DNA of 64,000 bases. Origin: Haliclona indistincta. Its lineage: Eukaryota; Porifera; Demospongiae; Haplosclerida; Chalinidae. Positions 54,001 through 64,000 of this stretch are shown one piece after another; the first letter of the stretch is position 1; each line of letters starts with the position of its first letter. Made by a program: the position numbers and the translations under genes. The stretch lies in contig OZ024791.1 of the NCBI GenBank assembly GCA_964017065.1, forward strand, positions 4,144,547 through 4,208,546, in the 5' to 3' direction. The notes beneath the pieces are model-generated. The model had not been told where the DNA came from. It saw only the letters and a program-made list of their open reading frames with translations, and ran no database searches.

Positions 54001-55161
54001 GTAACTAAAGGGTTAAACAAGCCAAAAATGTTAGCATGCAGCTAGGCCATTCAGCTCTACTATCTCATATTTAATTCTTCTTAACTTAGCTAGCTATTAC
54101 AGCATGAATGTGTAGTGTCAGAATGGTGAAAACTCACTAAATCTTCTATTAACAGATTGTTGAAAATTCTCAAGCTTGAAAGTAGATTCTCCATCCAGCG
54201 TCGTCACTATACCATTGTGCATAACCAGATACAGATCAGTATTCACATCAATTGCTGTATTGCCAGAAAAATGCTGTCTGCGCAGCTGATCCTTTAAACT
54301 GCGCTGGAAATCCCCTGAAGCCAAAATAAATAAAGACAAGCCATTCTCACGTACACTTCATGCATGATGCTGTACTGGTAGACTTTAGTTTTCAATTTTC
54401 ACCTTTCGGGGAATCTATAATAATTAATTCTGTTTTTGATGTTATAGACAAGTGCTTACATTGTATTACTGCATGCACAATAATGTTTCAACCTTTATTA
54501 TTATGCATGCCTAGCTATATCAAACATCATCCTGCAGAGTTACTAAATACTGATGAAGAAAGTCTGTATGCGTGAGACCTAGCTATAGAATAATACCGTT
54601 GTGTAGCGACTTGCAAAATTCTTCAAGTGATGCTTGGGAACCGAGATCTATTGCAAAAAGCACCAGCGAATCATGTCTAATGACTCCAGCTACATCAAGA
54701 GCGTTTGGTTTCAAAACAGTTGCCACACATTTCTTCAGTAATTCACAAGGGAGTGGTTCAGTTGCACGATGGACCAAAGTGTTGCTTTGACCATCCTTCA
54801 CTTTCATTTTATATCCATTGACACTAACTCCTACACCAAGAACCACACACCCGTGAATGGTGGAATTAATGAATGGTGGTGATCCTACAGGTGTCTCAGA
54901 ATGAGATGCTGGTGGTTCTTCTAGCAATGAGCAAAGAATACATCTTAATAATAAGCATAATTGCAGTTACATGTATTACTTTTCACAACACGTCCATATC
55001 GCAAATTATGTAAGACTGCATCTTCTTCACCGTTGCACTCTTGATCACATGGTTCTTGGTTCTGAGACACTATACAAAATAATAATGGCGTTGACTTACT
55101 GTAGTGGAAATGCAACTACTGTATAATACGTACAGCTTTCAGTCAAGCCATTCGAATTCAT
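51034..55161 (-). CDS. Death-domain / coiled-coil protein, paralogue B (529 aa)
   Basis: Eight exons on the minus strand: 55161-55134, 55069-54980, 54920-54597, 54314-54138, 53530-53270, 52602-52571, 52147-51677, 51240-51034; frame kept, 1590 nt. Same layout as paralogue A: a 28-nt first exon, the unrecognised domain (about 40-206), the death domain (about 207-293; LPELLTHLSKATAHWFNVGL), the 32-nt microexon, and a coiled coil (about 305-529) ending SQPSECKQQ. It has one extra exon (55069-54980, acidic, QEPCDQECNGEED) and a longer Ser/Asn-rich linker (HNSQSTSQNSQNTSEN) in the coiled-coil exon. All catalytic-type motifs are absent, so it is probably an adaptor. Confidence 0.82.
51326..51481. 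mobile_element. GTTAGACA-family MITE in the last intron of paralogue B
   Basis: GGTTAGACACCAAGG at the left and TGTGTCTAACC at the right, with GAAACCCGAGG / GGGTTTCTATACC inner pairs shared with 17401-17539. The left end contains an extra inverted copy of itself (GATGTCTAACC near 51353-51363). Absent from the matching intron of paralogue A. Confidence 0.7.
53640..53990. repeat. Dispersed repeat, related to 19830-20160
   Basis: Lies in paralogue B intron 4 and is missing from the matching intron of A. See 19830-20160 for the shared blocks. Non-coding. Confidence 0.6.
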
Positions 55162-55476
55162 AACGACAACAGCTGAACTGTAATCTCCGCTGCTTGTCCT
55201 AGAAGCCGCTACACGTGGTGAGTAATGACATTCATAGAACATTGACAATAAATTTTAGGCAGTGTGAGTGCAAACAAGTATAAAGCGTGGTCTCATGACT
55301 GAACATTTTGGTTGTGAATATAATTCAAAAACTTGTATTGTCAACTAGCAATAACAACTGGGAGTGACTAGGCAGAAAAAAAATACCCTTTGGGTGCTGT
55401 GTCCCTGTTATTGTGTTCATCCTTGGAACCCATCTCATTTTTATAGTTCTTCACTAATAATCTAAACTGAGACATT
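55162..55476. other. Intergenic stretch between paralogue B and ANKRD39
   Basis: 315 bp; must contain the promoter of paralogue B and the 3' UTR of ANKRD39. Nothing else stands out. Confidence 0.4.
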
Positions 55477-57207
55477 CTAGTCAAGTGGTAGTTTTCCTTT
55501 CTTGTCCGGTACAGCTCTAGCAGAAGGTGCTGTTGACACCAGTAAATTCACTGCATCTCTGTTTCCTCCTTCGGCTGCCTAGATGAAAACATGATGTTTG
55601 CTGAGTAAACAAGTCACTAGATTTATAAACATCATCTAGTAGTTTACTTAAAGATAATTGATCTGTACATGTGTTGCTTATTTTTTATAATTTGCTTGAA
55701 TTTATGCGTTTCTTCCTTGTGTACATTTCTGACATTTTTATGTGGGTGTGACATGTTCATGCAATTTTTTGGTCAGTAGCTGCCGTTGTTATTCTATTCT
55801 GCCCACAAGAAAAATGGTGATTTTTGGAGTTGGACAATCAGTGTGATGAACAGCCTTGACTAGCCCGCACAAACCAAAATGCCTATAAAACTCGATCTTT
55901 GAGCGCTATATACAGTAGTTTAGGATCAGAAAAATTTGGTCCATTAATAAAATCCAGTCACACCTTATGAAGAGCTGTTCTACCATCACTGTCACACAAC
56001 AATACGTCAGCACCATGATCCAGCAATAACTGTACCACTTTCACATGGCCAGCAAAGGCAGCTCGATGAAGAGGAGTTACTCCACCTGGAGTCTGAGTAT
56101 TGGAGGTAGCTCCTGAGGAGAGCAACAATTTGCACACAGCTAAGTGTCCATGTCGACTAGCATAATGCTATAGAATGACAAAATAATAATAATATTAGTT
56201 CATGATCAATCACTTTGATAACGAAAACGATTATTTTGTGTTTGTATTTCTATACCAGTGTACTTTCAGTGCCCACGTACACTCAAAACAAACAAACAAT
56301 ACAAAATGTAAAATGAAGAAGCTACCATAGAGCCACCGCGTAGACCTGGTATTTTTGGGCGCATTAAATTTATATATTTGCGAATGACACAATTTGCAAA
56401 ATTCTGGTATATTTCACTGTATTCTGATTGTATTTCACTCGTTAAATTCTGGTTTCTGGTTGTATTTCACTCTTTAAATTCTGGTTGTATTTCACTCGTT
56501 AAAATTGCGAATTCATGTCTGCTAAAATTTACTAATAAAATTGTTTTGGTACTGCAAAAAAATACCGGTCCTACAGTAATAGATGCCAGTTGAACTGCAT
56601 GGTCAAATAAATAGAATATGTATGGTCAAATAAATAGAAAATGTGCCTCTACTGAATGCTCACTCACTCTCCCTCTCTGCAGCATGCTCATGCTCCTTAG
56701 TCTCGCGGGCCAGACGTTCCGGGGGTGGGAACGTATGCTCCTTGAATGTGTATATGTTGAAAATCAAGTCCTTATGGAATAAGCGAAGTGCTATAGCAGC
56801 CTGGAAACTTTTCAAGTTTCCAGATATTACTTCGCTTGGTTCTGTGTAAACTCATGCAATTTCACCTGAAAACCTTAATATGTACGTGACCAGAGCCCCT
56901 CTAATTAAAGTCAGAATCTCCGTTGACCTGAACTACAGGACATAGAGACTTGATAACTGACTGACCAGTGCAGTATATCCAGACCCGTCTGTGTAGTTGG
57001 GACTAACATTCTGTGACAAGAGTTTATCAATTCTCTTTGCATCTCCATCAACAGCAGCACCACAAATACTTCGCTCAAACTCCATCTCCTGTGTCAGAAT
57101 GAAATGAACAACACCACTGACACGTCAGTACTTACTTCAAGAGATTGAGCGGTCCCTGAACCGTGAAGACCACACTGACACATCTCCTCGTGGTGGTGAC
57201 TCATCAT
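55477..57207 (-). CDS. ANKRD39: ANKRD39 homologue, ankyrin-repeat protein (166 aa)
   Basis: Four exons on the minus strand: 57207-57136, 57088-56966, 56167-55964, 55578-55477; 501 nt. N-terminus MMSHHHEEMCQCGLHG, then SLEEMEFERSICGAAVDGD, which matches the ANKRD39 leader. Ankyrin repeats: GSGYTALHYASRHGHLAVCKLLL, then GGVTPLHRAAFAGHVKVVQLLL, then DGRTALHKAAEGGN. Length and order fit the human protein (183 residues); the last repeat is shorter. Ankyrin repeats bind partner proteins; no enzymatic motif. The Cys/His-rich start (HHHEEMCQC) could bind metal. It is head-to-head with the RYK-like gene, 188 bp apart. Confidence 0.9.
56341..56573. mobile_element. Possible MITE in ANKRD39 intron 2
   Basis: Ends TAGACCTGGTATTTTT and AAAAATACCGGTCCTA form an imperfect inverted pair. 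The interior has a short tandem array of ATTCTGGTTGTATTTCACTC units (about 56395-56500). Non-coding. Confidence 0.5.
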
Positions 57208-57395
57208 GAGTGAGTATACGGAAATATGAAAAATTATTGTTTGCCTTCGTGATAAATTTATTTTTGATCCGACAATGGTTTCCTCCTGATCCCCGAAATA
57301 CTGAATTGCAGTTCAAAATTCTCGAACTCTCCACTATAAAATAGTGTCGTGAAGAAAGTCGTGGGCTGCATTCAGTCGGGCATGTGGATATCTTG
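57208..57395. promoter_or_regulatory. Divergent promoter of ANKRD39 and the RYK-like gene
   Basis: 188 bp between the two start codons, so both promoters must overlap or lie in the 5' UTRs. No clear TATA box or named site was recognised. Confidence 0.4.
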
Positions 57396-60300
57396 ATGGC
57401 GACCGGATCATGGTGTGGTATTGTTTCCAGTAGCTCTGGTAGCGCCAATTGCGTGCTGATGGTGGTGGCGTGGCTGTGTTTAGTGACCATGTGTCCTGGT
57501 CTAGCCTATGGGCAGTCTGTGTCATTGTACATTGAAGCAGATGAGTATAGCAGACTAACAGGTTAGTACTCCGCGTTCTTTGCACTGCTGTTAATATACA
57601 ATTCATTTGTGTATATATCCCTTGCACTTTTGTAACTTGATTCCAGCTATTGTTAATGTTAATTTTAGCAGAATTCCCCTCTCTCTAGATTCAATCTCTC
57701 TATATATTCCTTCTCTCTATATATTCCTTCTTTCATATAGTGCATGTATGTTGAAACATACAAAATAATCATGGTTGCATGTTTCTAAGCAAGACACAGC
57801 CGATAGTCTGCATCATAGTGTGCGCAATGGTTGCTCTTTACGCAAGGACTGCATGCGTTGTTTTGATGACATTGAATGTGATTCCTGGCATTCCTGATTC
57901 ATGCTTCAATTAGTGTAGTTGTACTAGAACACACAATGAGTGGAAAATCAATTAGGCTAATAAAATCTGTTCATCGGTTGTTAGTGAGTATGGGCATGAA
58001 ACCTACCATATTATCAGTGTATTAGCTAGTGGTTACACCTGTAACAAGTATGGATAGTGGTGGATAGGCGGTGGTGATGACCTAAATCTCTTGTCAACTC
58101 GCCTGAGTTACGTTTCTACAACTGCAAGAGGAGGAAATTAAGCTATAAGTAAACTCATTTGCAACAACATCGGTATGGAATATAAAAGTCAGAATGGCAT
58201 TAGCGTCGCATACTTGGACTAGACTGACATCTGTCTCTTTACAAGTTGCTAACACACTCAATTTTGCATACGTTCATACTTTCCTCTGAGCTTGTGTTTT
58301 ACTTTGAGGCAGCTGACAGAACAGCTAGGTCACTCCAACATCAGTGTTGTGATCAAAATGAGCTTTTACCTTAATACTATTATTATTTTACTATTATTAT
58401 TTGCAGTATGCATGGCTTGTACTATATTGTGCATGATAGTACTTTGGTCACCTTAAACATGTTGTTCAATTAGTGTCAGACAAAACATGTGAATGGTTAT
58501 GTAATCAATCCTGGCTTCTGCTTACAGAGATAGACTACATGTGTATAATCATCTGCTTAAAGCTTAAAAGCGCAACAAGCAGTGGTGTGGTTGTTCAGAG
58601 AATGTGTTATTCTATAGTTGATGAATAGTAGTGTACAAGTATCCTCGTGTGTTGTGTATCAATACACAACGGCCTACTGTTTAGTACATGTTGAGAGAAA
58701 TGTTTCCTGATAGTTAACAAATTCATTATTGCCAATATCAGCAGCAGGTGCACAAACAGCACTGCTGTGAGGGGCTTAATCCCACATTAAATTGGCTTCT
58801 TGATCATTATCTACTGTTAACATAGGGTCTAGGACTGTTTTGATTTCTGTATGTCTTGAGGGCTTTCATGAAGCCAGACTACCTGGTACACTTGTCACTA
58901 ATTGTTAGTGACAATAAATGTTCAGTAGTAGAATAGCATGAGGTCATGTACTGGAGCATCCTGCTAGTGAGTGGTTTGTACTACTACACAATGTTAAGTG
59001 TGTACCTCATTACAATGGTTAAAGTCATAAACAACCCTCTGCTGTTAGTATGTGTTGGAATTATACATTTTCAGGGGTATGTTGTGTAATTCACCACAAA
59101 TAGAAATTAAAAGATATAGCATGAGGAATTGGGTCTCGAGGCTGATTCAGCTTTACCTTTTGGTGTCTAGCTCAAGCAGAAACAGGAAGTAGTTACTATT
59201 CATTCTTTATGCAGCTACCCTTTCTTTTTCCACAGTGCTTTTAGTTATGTAGTTTTTGTGAAACAGTGCCTAGTGGTGACCATTGGTACACTATGATAGG
59301 TACACTACGATACAAGACAGCGAGAATAAATGCTATGGTCATGCTTGCCTTCTTGTGCCTTACATACATTTGCATCATTAATTTTTTCTAAAATAAAGCC
59401 TGGTTTTTTGAATACCAGCTAGTTCGCTACTCGCGTGTCAATCAGCAGCTATTACTTTAAAGATACAGCTAAAATCGATATAGATGTCCATAGCCAGATG
59501 CTAAGAGGCTCAATCCAGCTAGTATCAGCTTTCTGTGTCAAGGAACAACAAAGCATTGTGTACCTAAAGCAGTCTTCATTAGTCAAAACTACCTTGTAAG
59601 AAAGTTTTGCAACACACAGAGATGCAGAAATGTTTTTTTTGCCAATAGCGGTATTTGAATTTGTGTGCTCCTGGAATCAGTTGTAGTGTTGTATAGTGTC
59701 ATTATGAGTACCATGTCATCTACACAGGTGTGTCTGAAAGGTTCTATTTTATAGCCAATAATAGTCTCCTGAGACACGCATGGAACATACCTTCTAATGC
59801 TTCATATGTCAACTTCACTGTTTCTAAAGATGATAAGGTCAGTATAGCAGCTGTGCAATTAAGTTAACTTAAGCGAGCCCTTCGTTGAGTTAGGAAGTGT
59901 CTACCATAATTATAGCAGGTAATTTTCGTGAGGTGAAATTTTCGTTCTTTTCATTCTACCAGTATACCAGAACGAAATTTTGTACGTATGTAGAATAACA
60001 CGTGCTTGGTGTCGACTTACAATGGGCACATTGCTTCAAGCCAGTAGTACGTGATCAAGCTTGGTGGCTACCAAATCTAGAGGGAGTTTTATCTGGGATT
60101 ATATCAAGTAAAGGCATCCTGGTGGGGTTTTCTTGAACGACTGAGAACGAAAATTTAACTCACGAAATTCTGCCTCACGCATACTAAGCGAAAATTTAAC
60201 CTCACAAAATATACCAGTTATACGGTACTACAGCCAGTTGACAATTTTTTGAGGCTCAATTGATTGTGCAACTGGTGTTATTCCATTCAGCCATGAAAAG

Positions 60301-63300
60301 GTATTGAATCAGAAAGCTGCAGTCTTGGGATCACCATAATGCTATAACTTGTTGAGCGTGTAAAGGCAAATAGTACTGCACCTTATAGTTATACTACTAT
60401 GCCACTCAGCAACAAATCTACTCTAGCATAATACTTTGCTACATTCTAGATCTTTGTTCAAGTCAAGTGTTCCAGTTCTCATCCTAATCTTGTATCATGT
60501 AATAATGTCAGTGATAATCTTATGAAAGGAGACAGCTTTGACCCAGCAGAAGGTAAGGGTCAAATTGTCTGTGTGTAGTAAGTTATGTCATAATGGTTCT
60601 ATATTAAATTTGTGATTCATTTGGGAATTAAACTAATGTATGGCTACAACTATCACAACACTAGTTACATCTCTGGTATAGTACTTATCAATAGCTTTCA
60701 GCTACATGTATGATAAATATTTGAAAAATTCATGCTGGAGTGTAATCACCATTAGAGGATGAAATTCTTGCACCACAAAATAACAATTCTCATCATGATG
60801 CTGTTCATGATAGAAATGATGGCCAAATTTATGTCCAATTTTTCTTGAATGAGCCTCTCTTGTCAGTAATGGAAATAGTCAGGTATAGATATAGTAATGG
60901 TTCTAATAAACACATACCTTGTGCTATTGTGAAAGGCTCCCATAGTCTGATTAGGAACTCTCTTTTTCTCTCTAGTTCAACCCTGGGTTGTCAACTTTTC
61001 TTGTCCAAATCCCAATCGTGATGAATTGGTCATGATCAGTATCTCTCTCATCTATTTGATACCCTCGCGCAGTGACGACGACTCAATCACTGAGAATCTT
61101 ATGCTACATGCTAATTGGACATGCACTGCAACTCATAGTATGTAAAACATGTTGCATACCAATATGTGAACTCACCCTCTAAATAATTATATATTCACAG
61201 GCTCAGAGATGGAAAACAATATATTGTTCTATGCAGGATTTGCTTGTGTTGGTGGTATAATAGTGATTGTGCTGATAACAACTATCACCTACTATTGTGT
61301 TGATATATCAATACGTTCTGCTCTCAAATCAAGGGAAGAGAGAGATAAGTGAGTTATCATACCACATTGCAATTATCAAACATTATTAAATTTAAAACAA
61401 CAATAGGCATATTTTTTTCACTAATTTTTGCTCATACAGTGAAACCTGTCTTAGCGACCACTCGCATAGAGCGACCACCTCTCTCCAGCGTCCGCGACAA
61501 AATTCCCCGACCAACAGCTATAGAAAAGCACCTAGAGCCAACATGTCTACAGCGACCACCTGCCTATTGTGGACAACGACCGCACGTACCAGCACGCAGT
61601 GTACAAAACTACACTGTCGATTACGGCCAGTAGGCGTGGCAATTAGGCGTGGTTACTGATTATTGCATGCATGCTGATGCTGAGTGGCGTGAACAGTTAC
61701 GATCAGTTGCTGTTGACTCGACACTGCTACGCTAAGAAGTATTTCTGTAAAACAAACTGTACTGGAGGACTTTTTCACTAATGTATGCTGATTTAATAAT
61801 TATCGAAACCAGCCTGAATATCAGTCAATTCATTCTAAAAATTAGTAACTTATTTTAGTTGTGAAGAGTTTTCTGTTAGGTACATTTGTTGAATCAATTG
61901 TACATTATAAATGCATGAATCCTGTCTAATGAGGTCACATTCGGTAGTGGTCGCTCTTCACAGGTAACTGCCTACAGAGTCCACCTGTCTATTGCAGCCA
62001 GTCGGAATTGGCCCATAGGTGGTCGCTTTAGACAGGTTTCACTGTACCAATACTAATTTAATAAAAAAACTGAAAAGTGCAGGGATGACGCTTGCAAAAG
62101 TAAAGGAAAAGATGGAATAATGCTTACAAAAGTAAAAGTCCCAAGTATCCCTACATCAGCGGCTTGCTGCGATGACCTGCAAAAAAATATGGAATCCTCT
62201 TCTCATACCTTTTAAAACTGTCAATTACTTCATCGGACTGCGTCCTCCAAACACAGCTACGTCTAACTTTACAACTGTCCAAAGCACAACTAGTCTACCT
62301 CTAGCTTTACAACCATCAGCTACTTCATCGGACTGTGTCCTCCTCTTGATTCAAGCCACTGATGTGGGACTTTTACTTTTGCAAGCATTATCCCATCTTG
62401 TTCCTTTACTGCTTAAACATGCCCAAGCTAAATACGTCTTTATAGTTACTGTTTGTAGCCTTAGTACACTATCTTAGTACACTATTGGTAACCAGTCGTC
62501 ATTCTAACTTTGAATATGAAAAAATTCTTGCCACTCTGTGCATTGAAAAAAACTTCTTTATTAGCCAGTTTTTGTACAAGCCGTATGGCCACACATCAAT
62601 GTAACGCTGTACTAGGGCTGTATAATTCTCGCACACAGTAACAACCCATTTTTTCTCCAGTCGTGCGCTCCTTGGAATGTCTCCACAGTAAGTGTGGAGC
62701 TTCTTGCAATTCAATTAATGCTGGCTCTCTTCTATCGCCATAATACTATGCTAAGATCCACTAACTAAGCATCTGGTTGCCCAATGTTACTGAGCCATAG
62801 TCAAGTGGTGATTCAGCAATATGGCATTAAACCCATTGTCAGCTCAATTTCCTAAAAACTTAACAAGAGATTACAACTATGCTATCATTTTATCAAAGTA
62901 GATTGCTATTGCATGTTGATATTTTTCTTGTTTTTCCTCTCCTACAGTGTTGAAGCAGCTGTGTTTGATTATGCTACCACTACCAATGTCACTATAGAAG
63001 TTGACACACTCCGGGATAATATTCCTGTTTCTTATTCACAACTCTTGTCAAAATGCTCGTCTCAGGATCTGCGCAGTCTGTCCATGCTTCGAGACATATT
63101 CGTAGACAGGAAACGTATTCAATTTGGTTGTAAAACAATGGAAGGTAATAATTGTTGTTTGCATTTCATGTACTTTGTTATACCCTTTCAGCCTAAAAAT
63201 TAATATGACATTTAAAAATTATAATTAACAATCTCAGAATGCAGAGTTTGCGTAAAGGAGCTGATTTTTCAATTTTGTAAATGGAATAATTTGCGAAAAT

Positions 63301-64000
63301 TAAACTCGTGATTTTAAAAAATCGCATTATTGTTGAAATTATCAAGTAAAGTGTATGTGTGCTGTGAAAAAGGCCGATTACAAAAAGATTTACTATAAAT
63401 TTATACACCGCTATAAATATTTATAGCGGGTGATTTTGGTGGGAGGAAACTTTGGCGAATCGTTAAGCATTCGCCAAAATCTGCTTTTTCTATTGCAGTA
63501 ATACGTGAGCCAGGCACTCGATGCCAAAATTAAATTCGCCAAAACGCAAAATCTGGGTCATTCACCAAAATTTTGACCCTCCAAAATTACCCGCTATACT
63601 GTACATCACTTAATGCTACGGATGTACTACAGGTGTGTTTGGAGTGCTGTATGATGGGTATCTGACCAATGCTGAGGATGATGTAGAGGGAGCTGTACCT
63701 GTCATCATTAAAACTGTCAAAGGTACGAACAGAAGCAATGAGCTAGCTCTGGTTTATTCTATCATATTATAATAGACAACAACACTCCAGACGAAGTTGT
63801 TAGAAGCTTTGTTGAAGGCGGCACTGTAATGAGAGGAATACCAAAGAGGCGTTGCATCCATCTTCTTCCTCTCCTAGCTGCTCATGCCAGTGACCTGGAA
63901 CAGCCCATGTTGCTCTTTCCCAAGAGTACCTATGGCTCTCTCAGAACATTCCTGCTGCACTCCAGAGAGTCTCTCAGAGGACCAGCTTGTGGAGTATATG
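57396..64000 (+). CDS. RYK-like receptor kinase with WIF domain (3' partial)
   Basis: Nine exons visible: 57396-57561, 59728-59837, 60450-60552, 60756-60893, 60976-61137, 61201-61348, 62948-63144, 63633-63722, 63776 to the window edge. Exon 4 needs donor ATATA|GTAATG to keep frame. After a signal peptide (VLMVVAWLCLVTMC), a WIF-like ectodomain (SLYIEADEYSRLTGVSERFY ... NFSCPNPNRDE) binds Wnt in RYK/Derailed proteins. One membrane span follows (FACVGGIIVIVLITTITYY), a juxtamembrane region, then a kinase N-lobe: glycine loop in IQFGCKTMEGVFG and the VIIKTVK strand with the ATP-site Lys. RYK family kinases are usually inactive; the catalytic loop is beyond the window. Introns 1 (2.2 kb) and 6 (1.6 kb) are long and repeat-bearing; 57562-59727 otherwise shows nothing I recognise. 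Confidence 0.85.
59925..60235. repeat. AT-rich inverted-repeat element in RYK-like intron 2
   Basis: AATTTTCGTGAGGTGAAATT at the left pairs loosely with the AATTTAACCTCAC region at the right, and the right end reads CCAGTTATACGGTA, resembling the CCGTATAGC MITE family. A degenerate member is likely; boundaries are uncertain. Confidence 0.45.
61437..62044. mobile_element. 608 bp Tc1-type TIR element in RYK-like intron 6
   Basis: Ends CAGTGAAACCTGTCTTAGCG and CGCTTTAGACAGGTTTCACTG-type, flanked by TA at 61435-61436 and 62045-62046. Secondary GCGACCAC / GTGGTCGC repeats occur near both ends. A 94-residue open frame at the left end is element sequence, not a domain I know. Confidence 0.82.
62090..62410. 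repeat. Inverted repeat in RYK-like intron 6
   Basis: TGCTTACAAAAGTAAAAGTC ... CATCAGCGGCTTG on the left matches the reverse complement of CAAGCCACTGATGTGG ... TTTTACTTTTGCAAGCA on the right. Between them, CTTCATCGGACTG occurs twice as a direct repeat. Probably a MITE; no clear target duplication. Confidence 0.55.
63422..63598. mobile_element. CCGTATAGC-family MITE in RYK-like intron 7
   Basis: Ends TATAGCGGGTGATTTTGG and CCAAAATTACCCGCTATA. The interior repeats ATTCGCCAAA and TTTGGCGAAT motifs. Resembles 12243-12449 in both ends and interior. Confidence 0.72.

Noticed and set aside
60756..60975. Apparent frame break between RYK-like exons 4 and 5
   Set aside because: Using donor ATATA|GTAATG instead of AG|GTATAG restores frame, so no mutation need be assumed.

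Overview
The window is animal nuclear DNA. Nearly every gene is split by short GT-AG introns (about 45-100 bp), broken up by a few transposon-filled introns of 1-3 kb. The gene content is metazoan: an MCM7, a TMEM33, an ALKBH8-type AlkB protein, an ANKRD39, death-domain proteins and a RYK-like WIF receptor kinase. The compact layout, a GH127-type secreted glycosidase, an Mrr-like nuclease and a very large cysteine-rich surface protein suggest a non-bilaterian marine animal, most likely a demosponge. That assignment is inference from content, not a database result.

Layout. 1-8545: MCM7 on the minus strand, missing its last C-terminal part beyond the window edge; its introns hold nested DNA transposons, including a 1.2 kb near-perfect palindrome. 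8739-9390: a plus-strand Mrr-like nuclease gene sharing a 193 bp divergent promoter with MCM7. 9338-14285: a tandem duplication carrying an unrecognised conserved minus-strand gene (two copies, the first broken by a MITE) and the signal-peptide exon of the next gene. 14234-21557: a 13-exon secreted GH127-like (DUF1680) enzyme. 22832-24774: a TIR element with an 11 bp target duplication whose cargo is a RecQ-type helicase (frameshifted) plus a convergent CxxC open frame. 27597-36620: a roughly 2,865-residue membrane-anchored cysteine-rich repeat protein, mostly one 7.8 kb exon. 36943-38655: an intronless POT/SLC15-like transporter. 39596-42141: TMEM33. 42426-43741: an RRM-AlkB protein lacking the ALKBH8 methyltransferase domain. 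44944-48578 and 51034-55161: tandem paralogues with an unrecognised N-terminal domain, a death domain and a coiled coil, each followed downstream by a decayed ALKBH8 exon fragment. 55477-57207: ANKRD39. 57396-64000: a RYK-like receptor, cut off in the kinase N-lobe.

The genes do not form a pathway. Three divergent pairs share short promoters (MCM7/Mrr-like, unknown gene/GH127, ANKRD39/RYK-like). The duplicated blocks provide empty/filled site pairs that date several MITE insertions. The strongest candidates for undescribed biology are the helicase-carrying TIR element, the nested cysteine-repeat surface protein, and the death-domain/coiled-coil paralogue pair. All exon boundaries were read by eye from splice signals, frame and family similarity; no transcript evidence was available.
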